Positions 32,043-39,084 of a DNA stretch of 64,000 nucleotides are shown in pieces. The notes beneath the pieces are model-generated. The model saw only the letters and a program-made list of their open reading frames with translations, did not search any database and was not told the origin of the DNA. The position numbers and the translations under genes are program-made. Numbering within the stretch: position 1 is the stretch's first letter; each line of letters begins with the position of its first letter. Source of the stretch: G963665815 sp942492065 (GTDB lineage: Bacteria; Cloacimonadota; Cloacimonadia; Cloacimonadales; JAIOQZ01). The DNA is taken from contig CALODV010000013.1 of the NCBI GenBank assembly GCA_942492065.1, positions 62,001 through 126,000 of the forward strand. Reading direction: 5' to 3'.

Positions 32043-32909
32043 TTAAGGAATCAGAGTTCTGTTGATTTGCTCATCTGTCAATTGAACTTTCAAAGTATCT
32101 TTATTGCGTTTTATCTTATGAGGTTCTAATGTGGTAGGAGTCATGGGATTTTTGTACAAGTTCATCCTTGCAACTTTTATGTTTCTTCTCTTAGTAGTGT
32201 TGAAAAACAACTCTACAATGCGTAAATTCTTACTTGTATCAAGAAACACAATAAACAATAAATGTTCTTCATCAAGTCTTTTATAGCCCCAATCCAGAGC
32301 CTTAATCATATTCAATTCAATGATATTATCACACAGCTCAAAATATCGTTTCAATTTGTGCAGTTTATTAGAGTTGGCTTCAACAAATTTAATGAGCAGT
32401 TTAATATTGTCTATTTCTCTGTAAGATAGTATCTCTCTAGTGTTTCTTATCCCATTCTCAAGATTGATGGCGGCTTTAAGATTTTGCTTCATTCTCAGAA
32501 CAGCATCCCGGGCAATATGGTAAGCTACTTTCCTGACTTTTGCAATTTCAGTGATCTTTCTGTATTTAACATACAGCTTGTAAGTTCTGAAATCATCAGT
32601 ATTAAGCAATTCTTTAGCTCTGTTTTGAGTGATAGTATCAATGTCTTCAGAGTCTTCAACCAGATCCGGGGCGGACAAGGCATAATAACCAAGCTTAACC
32701 TCTTTCTTCTGCTGCCGGAACATCTCAAAAGCTCCGTTCTTAACACATTTCAGGAGGTAATACTTAGGGCTTTCTACAGTCTCCTCCCGCATAAGCAGTT
32801 TCAGCATTGCAGTTTGCACAATATCCTGTGCATCAGCTTCGTTCTTAACTATGCTGAAAGCATACTTAAAAGCTTCTCCACTAAGTATTTGATATTGTGT
32901 ATCTGTCAT
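32043..32909 (-). CDS. ECF-like sigma-70 family factor with long C-terminal extension
   Basis: This 288-residue protein carries sigma-70 region 2 (AFKYAFSIVKNEADAQDIVQTAMLKLL) and a likely region 4 segment near ITEIAKVRKVAYHIARDAVLRM, followed by about 130 residues of unknown function. A conventional ECF factor is about 180 aa. GGTG precedes its ATG. In a prophage cargo region it may drive the neighbouring accessory genes, but no target promoter is identified. Confidence 0.7.
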   Translation of the reverse strand: MTDTQYQILSGEAFKYAFSIVKNEADAQDIVQTAMLKLLMREETVESPKYYLLKCVKNGAFEMFRQQKKEVKLGYYALSAPDLVEDSEDIDTITQNRAKELLNTDDFRTYKLYVKYRKITEIAKVRKVAYHIARDAVLRMKQNLKAAINLENGIRNTREILSYREIDNIKLLIKFVEANSNKLHKLKRYFELCDNIIELNMIKALDWGYKRLDEEHLLFIVFLDTSKNLRIVELFFNTTKRRNIKVARMNLYKNPMTPTTLEPHKIKRNKDTLKVQLTDEQINRTLIP

Positions 32910-33088
32910 TTTTGCACCTTTTTATTCTAAGTTTGGTATAAATAAGTATAAACGTACTAATTATTGTCAATTATTTTAGTAAAAGTTGTATAATTCAAGT
33001 AGTCTTAGTTTCTGGATCCGGGAGAGAGGAGGGGATAAAAGCGCACTGCTTTGAGTTGTTAAGGGGATTCTTACAAAATGATAAACTA

Positions 33089-33724
33089 TTAGGACTTAAG
33101 CTCATTTCCTAAGATTCTTCTAATCTGCTTACAAATATCAAGTATTTCTTCAAGTTTCTTAACATATTTTCCTGATATCTCGTAGTGGCTAATCAAATTG
33201 TCCATACTATTGATTTGATAATCTTTGCACGTCTCTAACAACAACTTATGCATTTTGTTCCAAACATCTTTCTGTTCCAAGTATCTTTTCCAAGAGTCAT
33301 ACAACTCTAGGTTAAAATAATTTGCTGAGCTTAAAACACTGATATTTACTAGATTGAGATCAATGTTTTGCAAATGATCGTACAGTTCACAAGGTATTGT
33401 ATGATTGTGTTTCACATAATAATTGATTCTATTTATGCAATCAATAAGATAATCTGTTTTCTCAAAGGTTGTCTTCAATAAATCGCGTTGCTGCATCTTC
33501 ATAACAACAGTGTTATATTGTCTAACAATGTTGATTAGTCCTGCTATTACAGCAAGCGCAGCTATTCCACTGTAAATTTTTAGTGTAAACTCTGATATTT
33601 TTGTAAGGTCAAAATAGAATCCAGTAATTCTTGCATATAATATTGTTCCAATCATAATTAAGAGCAACAGGAAAAACAAAATATTCAGAAAATACTTGTT
33701 TAACAACAGTTTCAATTTATTCAA
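33089..33724 (-). CDS. Two-helix membrane protein with cytoplasmic coiled coil
   Basis: This 211-residue protein has membrane helices at about 9-33 (YFLNILFFLLLLIMIGTILY) and 43-68 (IYSGIAALAVIAGLINIV), then a long helical cytosolic domain. The start is a TTG with GAGAGG upstream. It follows the deoxyribosyltransferase-like gene by 13 bp and is last in the TIR/caspase operon. It could anchor a sensor or act as a membrane effector; no family recognised. Confidence 0.6.
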   Translation of the reverse strand: MNKLKLLLNKYFLNILFFLLLLIMIGTILYARITGFYFDLTKISEFTLKIYSGIAALAVIAGLINIVRQYNTVVMKMQQRDLLKTTFEKTDYLIDCINRINYYVKHNHTIPCELYDHLQNIDLNLVNISVLSSANYFNLELYDSWKRYLEQKDVWNKMHKLLLETCKDYQINSMDNLISHYEISGKYVKKLEEILDICKQIRRILGNELKS

Positions 33725-33737
33725 TTATACCTCTCTA

Positions 33738-34613
33738 TTATCGGTTTCTCACTTGAGCTCTAAATTGATCTATTTCTCTTAGTAATTCTATGAGTCGAGA
33801 ATCCATTTTATTAACTGGCATTCCATCAATTTCCAAACTAACATCATTTCTTAGTTCTTTTAATCGTTGCAAAGTTCTTCCAATACTTGTGGAATCAGCA
33901 GATTTCATGATATGCTCGAAACGATCGAAGTAGTCAATAACCGGAAAATTTCTGTTTCTAACTATTTTACTTTCAGTAAGTTCATTGCTCAATCTTTTAA
34001 ACATAATCTCTATCGAACTGATTTTTGAGCTCAGTATTTCCATCAAGATTGATTCCGCTTCATTCTTACCAACATTTACATTTGATGAAGCTGCACTTAT
34101 TGTCATTAGCTTTACAATAGAGTTTACAAGATTTCCGTTCTTATAACTATCTGCTGTTTCAACAATTGCTTCCTGAATGCGTTTTTGAACAATTACAACA
34201 TCCCTGTATTTTAATTTATTGCAATATTCAATATATCTGAATGGGTTAATGTCAAAAATTGTCTCCGTTCCTTTCTCTTGAATTAGAACAACAGGTTTAT
34301 CAAATGCTTGTCTCAGTCCAAGTTCAAACATTACATTTGGGTTTCTGGAGCTTAAATCACATATTGCCATTGGTGCTTCAACGATTTTTTTTAGTAAATC
34401 CAGGTGGATCAGGTTTGTCTGTTTTACTTCATCTCCTCTTATTGGAGCATATCCGGAATCAATCACAGCAGGCTTAATAATGTCTTCATAAACTATAGTA
34501 AAGTGCCCTTCATCATATCCATCCGGATCACTAAACGGCATAATAACAAAACAAGTATTGTCCTTCTCTTCCTTTGTTTCTTTCTTTTCTTCAGTATCAT
34601 TCTTTTTTTGCAT
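33738..34613 (-). CDS. Nucleoside deoxyribosyltransferase/TIR-like (DRHyd) protein with helical tail
   Basis: This protein (about 291 aa) has a charged N-terminal tail and then a nucleoside 2-deoxyribosyltransferase-like domain: CFVIMPFSDPDGYDE (21-35), DLLKKIVEAPMAICDLSSRNPNVMFELGLRQA (72-103), where E98 sits in the expected catalytic position. About 150 residues of helix follow. TIR and deoxyribosyltransferase folds are related nucleotide-cleaving families used in bacterial immunity. The ATG at 34613 lies behind GAGGGGG. Role in NAD or nucleoside signalling is inference. Confidence 0.7.
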   Translation of the reverse strand: MQKKNDTEEKKETKEEKDNTCFVIMPFSDPDGYDEGHFTIVYEDIIKPAVIDSGYAPIRGDEVKQTNLIHLDLLKKIVEAPMAICDLSSRNPNVMFELGLRQAFDKPVVLIQEKGTETIFDINPFRYIEYCNKLKYRDVVIVQKRIQEAIVETADSYKNGNLVNSIVKLMTISAASSNVNVGKNEAESILMEILSSKISSIEIMFKRLSNELTESKIVRNRNFPVIDYFDRFEHIMKSADSTSIGRTLQRLKELRNDVSLEIDGMPVNKMDSRLIELLREIDQFRAQVRNR

Positions 34614-34679
34614 GTTGTTCCCCCTCAATATTAAATTAAAGTTTTGATTTACACAGCTAATAATGTAAGTAGAATATCA

Positions 34680-35501
34680 TCAATTCTCATCATAGAGAGC
34701 AAAAAACAAGTCAGACAATCTTATTTCAATCCTTTCGGAAATTATTTGAATTTGGCTTAAACTTCTTTTGATAGTATTTATTTCAAAATTCTCATTATAT
34801 TTTACAATCAGTGCTATTTGCTTTTCGATAGTATCTAATTCTAATCTAAGATTATTGATTTCCTCCTGCATTTCTGATGGTATTGATTTTGGGATCATTG
34901 CAATTTTGTGACCAAGGTCATTGAGATTTTCTTTAAGAATAGCTCTAGAAAGCCTAAGAACTTCTTCAAGCAACTCTCTATCAGATCTTGGGTAAATATC
35001 TTCAGAAGGTGACGTCTCAAATAGAATATTTGCCACCTCAATATCAATCTTTTCCCAAAGAGCACTAAATAAGGTGGTGATATTAGATTCTGGAATCCCA
35101 CTATTGGTTATTTTTGCCAAATCATGAACATACTTCAGCATATCATCTTTACTAAACTGAGTATTCTGGAAGTTAACTAATGGACCGGTAATGTCAGTAG
35201 GCTTCAAATCAAACAATATAGAGCAAATTCTACTCTCCTCAGAGTTTTTGGCAATAGCTCCAGCTTCGTAGTTAATCCATGGTGACTTATAGTTATTTCC
35301 TTGCAAACAGAAAATTCCAATCTGATGCTTTTCAAGTTCCTTATCTAGAATTTTCAAAGATCTAGCACCTTTCTCAATACTTCTACTGGAAACAAATGGC
35401 TCTATGGTCGGAATAATAAGGGGCAACCAATCTTTCAGTAATTCTGCCAGTCTTTTGCTTGTAGCTCCTGACCAACTAATAAAAACTTTTGTCTTATCCA
35501 A
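34680..35501 (-). CDS. TIR domain protein with C-terminal helical domain
   Basis: This 273-residue protein begins with a TIR domain: KVFISWSG (residues 5-12), LEKHQIGIFCLQGNNYKSPWINYEAGAIAK (57-85), with E79 at the catalytic position in W-x-x-x-E. The remaining 140 residues are helical, with a region TSPSEDIYPRSDRELLEEVLR and a coiled-coil end. The start is TTG with GGAGG 6 nt upstream. Members of this TIR subgroup hydrolyse NAD+ or make cyclic nucleotide signals. Specificity is not visible. Confidence 0.8.
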   Translation of the reverse strand: MDKTKVFISWSGATSKRLAELLKDWLPLIIPTIEPFVSSRSIEKGARSLKILDKELEKHQIGIFCLQGNNYKSPWINYEAGAIAKNSEESRICSILFDLKPTDITGPLVNFQNTQFSKDDMLKYVHDLAKITNSGIPESNITTLFSALWEKIDIEVANILFETSPSEDIYPRSDRELLEEVLRLSRAILKENLNDLGHKIAMIPKSIPSEMQEEINNLRLELDTIEKQIALIVKYNENFEINTIKRSLSQIQIISERIEIRLSDLFFALYDEN

Positions 35502-35530
35502 TCAGATCCTCCATATTATAGTTATCATAA

Positions 35531-36484
35531 CTAGATTTTTTCACTATCTATCAGCTTCCAGTAATACTCTCCTAATACTGTTAATTTACATGATTTTGAG
35601 TGCATTGCTGCCCAATACATATCTTCTTCACCAACAGGAACAACGAGGTTCACTCTATTGAAATTCTGCATTATTCTGAATTGCCTTTCCTTTTCTTTGT
35701 TTCCATGTTTTTCAGTGTACTCGTATTCAGGATCAAGTTTGTGCTCTTCTCCAAGAACTGGGAAAAGAGAAGTAATTTCTCTCAATTCCATCAAGTCTAC
35801 AGAGGACAAATGCTTCCTTAATGGAACAAAAGCTTTCACATTTGACTTAAATATTGGTCTTTGATTCCATGCTCCAAGTGCAAGATCAACATGTGCATAA
35901 ATACTTCCGGGAGTAATATCACCAAGAAGGTTTGCAGCTCCTCCATTTAAAGCATCAACGAATAGCTTAGTAAAGACCCCTCCTTCATCATTCTCCAACG
36001 CATACTGATTTGCAGCTGAAGCAGCCATAATGGTAACTCCGCTACTAAGCTTTGAAACTTCTTTGTCAGTGTTGTCTGAACCCAAAGCACCTGAATGGCA
36101 ACAATCAAGAATTACAATCTTATTTCTTGCCTTTGACTCATTTACGATTTTGAGTATTTCACTCATTGACAACCCATCATCGCCCTTTTGCGTATCAGAT
36201 GAAATTATGTATCCACCGTATGCGTCAATGTGACCATGCCCTGAGAAGTAAAGAAGAGCAATATCATTATCGTCTTCAAATAACGCCTTTATTTGACCCT
36301 TTAAATCCACCCTTGTTATTGCTGATTGAGAATCGCTTGCTGTTTCTATTTTGACATCAAAGTTCCTAGTTCCATCAGCATGATATTCAAGTACATTTTT
36401 TACACTGAAAGCATCTTCTAAGCACCCATTCAGACAGCTTATATGACTATAGTAATTGATTCCAACAACCAGTGCTTTTCTCAT
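35531..36484 (-). CDS. Caspase-like (peptidase C14) protease
   Basis: This 317-residue protein has an N-terminal caspase p20 domain: KALVVGINYY at the start, catalytic His in LYFSGHGH (H83), and catalytic Cys in VILDCCHSGALG (C129). The C-terminal part, residues about 210-317, is a separate domain of unknown function. It starts 8 bp after the ThsB-like TIR gene with AGGAG upstream. In type IV Thoeris a caspase-like effector is activated by a TIR-made nucleotide. The same logic is likely here. Confidence 0.85.
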   Translation of the reverse strand: MRKALVVGINYYSHISCLNGCLEDAFSVKNVLEYHADGTRNFDVKIETASDSQSAITRVDLKGQIKALFEDDNDIALLYFSGHGHIDAYGGYIISSDTQKGDDGLSMSEILKIVNESKARNKIVILDCCHSGALGSDNTDKEVSKLSSGVTIMAASAANQYALENDEGGVFTKLFVDALNGGAANLLGDITPGSIYAHVDLALGAWNQRPIFKSNVKAFVPLRKHLSSVDLMELREITSLFPVLGEEHKLDPEYEYTEKHGNKEKERQFRIMQNFNRVNLVVPVGEEDMYWAAMHSKSCKLTVLGEYYWKLIDSEKI

Positions 36485-36492
36485 TCGATCTC

Positions 36493-36894
36493 CTATGCTA
36501 AATCTCTAATTGCCTTTATAATTGAATCTGTATTCCAACCAACAATCCTCTGTGCATTTTGTTTTACTGTAACCGATGTTTTTTGTGAACCCCAAGGTTC
36601 AATTGCAATAATCTTTTTATCAAGACTATTAGCTATTCTAATTTCCTTCTGAATCCATTTGGAATATGAAGAGTATACTCCGGCTAAAATGATAATGACG
36701 CTACAGGGTTTGACTTTTGCCTTAATTGCAAGTTCTAGTTCATGATCTGTACCAGCATTGTGTATTGGATCATTTTTAGGTACAGAATAGTTATTGAAGT
36801 TGAAGTAAGGTCTGTTGGACAGCATTTTGTTTAAATTCTCATATGTATCTGAGTAAGCCCATGAATGTGATATGAATAAATTATAGGTTCTCAT
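36493..36894 (-). CDS. ThsB-like TIR protein (DUF1863/MTH538 type)
   Basis: This 133-residue protein has a TIR-like fold of the ThsB kind: NLFISHSWAYSD at the N-terminus, SVIIILAGVYSSYSKWIQKEI with the likely catalytic E84, and IIAIEPWGSQKTSV at the C-terminus. In Thoeris such proteins sense infection and produce a signalling nucleotide from NAD+. It is the first gene of the operon, with GGAGGAAAT before the ATG, and sits directly upstream of the caspase-like gene. Confidence 0.82.
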   Translation of the reverse strand: MRTYNLFISHSWAYSDTYENLNKMLSNRPYFNFNNYSVPKNDPIHNAGTDHELELAIKAKVKPCSVIIILAGVYSSYSKWIQKEIRIANSLDKKIIAIEPWGSQKTSVTVKQNAQRIVGWNTDSIIKAIRDLA

Positions 36895-37053
36895 ATTTCC
36901 TCCGCTACACTATTTTTAGTAGATTTAAATACTTAAGAAATTTTTGTCAATCTAATTAATGAGCTTGTGCTATATTTTTATATTGACATATATTATATTC
37001 TCAACCTGATAATTGATATGAGTACTCATTTATAAAAAATACACGGAGGAAAA
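36895..37053. promoter_or_regulatory. Divergent promoter region of the TIR/caspase operon
   Basis: This 159-bp AT-rich gap separates the ThsB-like gene from the divergent zinc-ribbon gene. Promoter-like sequence is probable in both directions (for example TTGACA near 36983 on the plus strand followed by ATATTATATT), but no clear operator is seen. Confidence 0.4.
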
Positions 37054-37635
37054 ATGAAGATGAAAAATATTTGTGAGATTTGTGGATCACCATTAAAAGG
37101 TGTGCGGTCATGGGATAAAGCCAATAAAGACAATTACAATGTTCATTGTCACTATTGTGGCAACTATTGCATTGATTACTCAATAATTGAACAACTAAAG
37201 GACGAAAATATTAGTTTTGAAAGGTTTTCTGAAGTGACAAGATTAGATTCCAATTATGGCAAAAAAACACCAACACTAATCGATAGTATTGAACGTTTCA
37301 AGGTGCTTGCAAAAACACATAATGTCGATATTTGTGATAGCAAATATGATGATCTACGAAAAAAATTCAGGTTAGCATTTGATGCTCTTGATAGAGTTGA
37401 GAACTTTGAAGACCTTAATTGGAAAATCAGACAAGATAGGTTAAAGGAGTTTAACGATCAGACATATCATCATCCTAACATTAAAAACTATAGTGAGCTA
37501 CTTCATAATCAGTTGAAAATTGTTATTCAGCAAGAAGATATAGATAAGGAGCTAAAGCAAAAGTTTGAACTGCTCAAATCTGCATATAATGTTATTGATA
37601 TGGGAAGAGAGGTTTTAAGAGATATTGAATATTAG
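37054..37635 (+). CDS. Zinc-ribbon protein divergent from the TIR/caspase operon
   Basis: This 193-residue protein begins with a zinc ribbon of four or five cysteines (CEICGSPL ... CHYCGNYC) and continues as a helical protein with a Lys/Glu-rich end. CGGAGGAAAA precedes the ATG. Because it diverges from the defence operon and shares its promoter region, a regulatory or sensing link is possible. The family is not recognised. Confidence 0.55.
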   Translation: MKMKNICEICGSPLKGVRSWDKANKDNYNVHCHYCGNYCIDYSIIEQLKDENISFERFSEVTRLDSNYGKKTPTLIDSIERFKVLAKTHNVDICDSKYDDLRKKFRLAFDALDRVENFEDLNWKIRQDRLKEFNDQTYHHPNIKNYSELLHNQLKIVIQQEDIDKELKQKFELLKSAYNVIDMGREVLRDIEY

Positions 37636-37706
37636 TATTGTTAATTTCAATCTATTTAGTTAATAAATATTAATAATAGTTAATATATCAGAGTAGAGTA
37701 ATGCAG

Positions 37707-37735
37707 GAGCAGGCAGTAAAATGCCTGTTCTTGTT
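37707..37735 (+). terminator. Terminator after the zinc-ribbon gene
   Basis: GAGCAGGCA (37707-37715), loop of 6 nt, TGCCTGTTC (37722-37730), then T-rich sequence. Confidence 0.75.
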
Positions 37736-37842
37736 TTTATAAGCTGGTTTGTTTGGTGTCTGTCAAAGTTTACATAAATATTACTATAGTAATAAATCTA
37801 TTATTTATTGACAAACCACTTCATTAAATCAAGTATTAATAT

Positions 37843-37999
37843 GCTAAACGTACAGTCCATTTATGGGCTGTGGAAGCACTTGGTTAATCCTTTCCGAGTG
37901 CTTCTTTTTTTATACTTTTGCTCCTAAATAATGGAGGAAAGGACTTGACTGGTGTGTGGCTATAGTTACTGTGGAACCATGTTTAGCGACAAAATAAAA
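37843..37999 (+). repeat. Duplicated structured leader, copy 1
   Basis: This 157-bp unit is closely matched by 38325-38481. It has hairpin 1 (ACAGTCC 37852-37858 / GGGCTGT 37865-37871), a terminator-like hairpin GAAGCACTTGG / CCGAGTGCTTC (37873-37904) with a T-run, then a conserved GGAGGAAAGG Shine-Dalgarno and a GTG microORF. A promoter (TTGACA 37808 and TATTAAT 37834) lies just before it, so a 60-70 nt RNA is probable. Confidence 0.75.
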
Positions 38000-38017
38000 A
38001 CAAAAAAGGAAAAAAAC

Positions 38018-38245
38018 ATGGCAAACATTATACCACAGAGTGAGAAATTAGCAGAGATTATTATTGAGGTTCTACTTGATCCAGATACAATTGGCACTTA
38101 TGTATATCAGGGAGATATTTTTAACAAGTGCCAAATGCTTGATGAATGGGTGAGAAACTTAAAACTTACAGGGCTTGTTGCAAATGGCTACACAGTAAAT
38201 CAACAGGAGTGGGATAGACTTGCTTGTGAATATCTAAAAGATTAA
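38018..38245 (+). CDS. Small cargo protein of tandem module 1
   Basis: This 75-residue protein (MANIIPQSEKLAEIIIEVLL...) has AAGGA 7 nt upstream of its ATG. A GTG at 37952, behind GGAGGAAAGG, is in frame and would add a 22-residue N-terminus that includes the duplicated microORF peptide. Acidic, soluble, no family recognised. A perfect terminator follows. Confidence 0.6.
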   Translation: MANIIPQSEKLAEIIIEVLLDPDTIGTYVYQGDIFNKCQMLDEWVRNLKLTGLVANGYTVNQQEWDRLACEYLKD

Positions 38246-38263
38246 TTCAATAGTTATTTTACA

Positions 38264-38289
38264 CCACCTTAGCTCGTAAACTAAGGTGG
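38264..38289 (+). terminator. Terminator after module 1 gene
   Basis: CCACCTTAG (38264-38272), 8-nt loop, CTAAGGTGG (38281-38289): a perfect 9-bp stem. Confidence 0.75.
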
Positions 38290-38324
38290 CTTCTCTCACT
38301 GGTACAGCTTTGTCGGTAATAATA

Positions 38325-38481
38325 GCTAAACATAAAGCTCTTTAATGAGCTTGGGAAGCACTTGGTTAATCCTTTTCCGAGTGCTTCTTTTTTATACTTT
38401 TGCTCCTAAATAATGAAGGAAAGGACTTGACTGGTGCGTGGCTATAGTTACTGTGGAACCATGTTTAGCGACAAAATAAAA
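38325..38481 (+). repeat. Duplicated structured leader, copy 2
   Basis: This copy has the same layout as 37843-37999: TAATAAT before GCTAAAC, hairpin 1 AAGCTC (38335-38340) / GAGCTT (38347-38352), terminator hairpin 38355-38387 and T-run, Shine-Dalgarno and GTG microORF. The hairpin-1 arms differ in sequence from copy 1 yet pair, which is compensatory change. Confidence 0.75.
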
Positions 38482-38484
38482 TGA
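38434..38484 (+). CDS. 16-codon microORF of module 2
   Basis: A GTG start 9 nt after AAGGAAAGG encodes 16 residues (RGYSYCGTMFSDKIK after the start) and a stop. In module 1 the same peptide continues into the downstream protein. Whether it is translated, or only part of the RNA leader, cannot be decided from sequence. Confidence 0.4.
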   Translation: MRGYSYCGTMFSDKIK

Positions 38485-38497
38485 AAAGGATTGAAAA

Positions 38498-38701
38498 ATG
38501 AGAGAACAAAAATTAGCCACTGAATATGATAATAAAGGACGTCTCTGGATAGATTGTTGTGAGTGTACTTGCGGTATTAATGGAAACCAAAGTTGCTCCA
38601 GCGGTTTAAAATGCATAAGTAAGTTTAAAGGTGGTTGTATAGAAGGAACTTTGCAAGAGCAGTATAAGTCATTATTAAAACCATTTAAACCGGGTTGTTA
38701 A
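38498..38701 (+). CDS. Small cysteine-rich cargo protein of tandem module 2
   Basis: This 67-residue protein (MREQKLATEYDNKGRLWIDC...) has eight cysteines, mostly in CCECTCG, C(S)SGLKC and near the end. AAGGA lies 7 nt upstream of the ATG. It may be a disulfide or metal-binding peptide. No family recognised. Confidence 0.6.
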   Translation: MREQKLATEYDNKGRLWIDCCECTCGINGNQSCSSGLKCISKFKGGCIEGTLQEQYKSLLKPFKPGC

Positions 38702-38723
38702 TAATATTTTAAAGATTTCAAAG

Positions 38724-38752
38724 GCTGAGTTGTTTTCTCAGTCTTTTTTTTT
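38724..38752 (+). terminator. Terminator after module 2 gene
   Basis: GGCTGAG, 7-nt loop, CTCAGTC followed by a run of nine T residues. Confidence 0.75.
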
Positions 38753-39011
38753 GCCAATCTTGTGCAGGTTTTCGCCAAACTCATGAAGATTAAGCAATCA
38801 CAAGTTTGGCAGTAAATAGTTTTTGCCATTTTAGTGGTTGGGCTAATCAGCATTTAAGAATTGCCAAGGATTTTGTAATGCTATTGAAGAAATTGTAATT
38901 TTCGCCAAAATGCTTTTCAGAGGGATGTCCGTTTGTAAGTTGTTTAAAATTAAGCTGATAGTTTAAGATCGTCGCTCATATTGCCACTGCCATACTCCCT
39001 AACCCCCCATA
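38751..39011. repeat. Right-end cluster of putative transposase-binding sites
   Basis: Inverted sites occur at 38751-38768, 38769-38786, 38820-38837 and 38897-38913, and a weaker outermost one at 38984-38999 (inverse GGGAGTATGGCAGTGG). A direct site lies at 38795-38817. They share the TTGGC core with the left end. The element probably ends at 39011. Confidence 0.7.
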
Positions 39012-39084
39012 ATTGTCCTATAATTCATTATAGGAGTGACCATTATGATTCGTGAGCTTACAGAAAAAATGAAAAAGGAAAGAT
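39012..39084 (+). repeat. 73-bp direct repeat, right copy
   Basis: It is identical to 2609-2681. In this copy the reading frame continues into the complete SIR2-STAND gene. The palindrome CCTATAATTCATTATAGG is at 39017-39034. Confidence 0.95.

Larger units (their letters stand above)
2681..39011. mobile_element. Complete Mu-like transposable prophage, about 36.3 kb
   Basis: Support comes from a DDE MuA-like transposase plus MuB-like ATPase; GemA-like and DUF3164 genes; Mu-type head genes (gp27, gp28, gp29, gp30, gpG, gp36, gp37, I/Z); a tape measure, endolysin and divergent repressor/Cro region; and clusters of related TTGGC(G/A)AAAA sites at both ends. The outermost sites (GAGTTTGGC at 2695 and the inverse of GAGTATGGC at 38989-38997) each lie 14 bp inside termini that begin TAT and end ATA. 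No tyrosine or serine integrase is present. It appears intact. Confidence 0.93.

Noticed and set aside
2609..39084. 73-bp repeat as attL/attR of a site-specific integrase
   Set aside because: No tyrosine or serine recombinase gene was found in the element; the only recombinase is a DDE transposase. The unusual repeat is kept as a finding instead.
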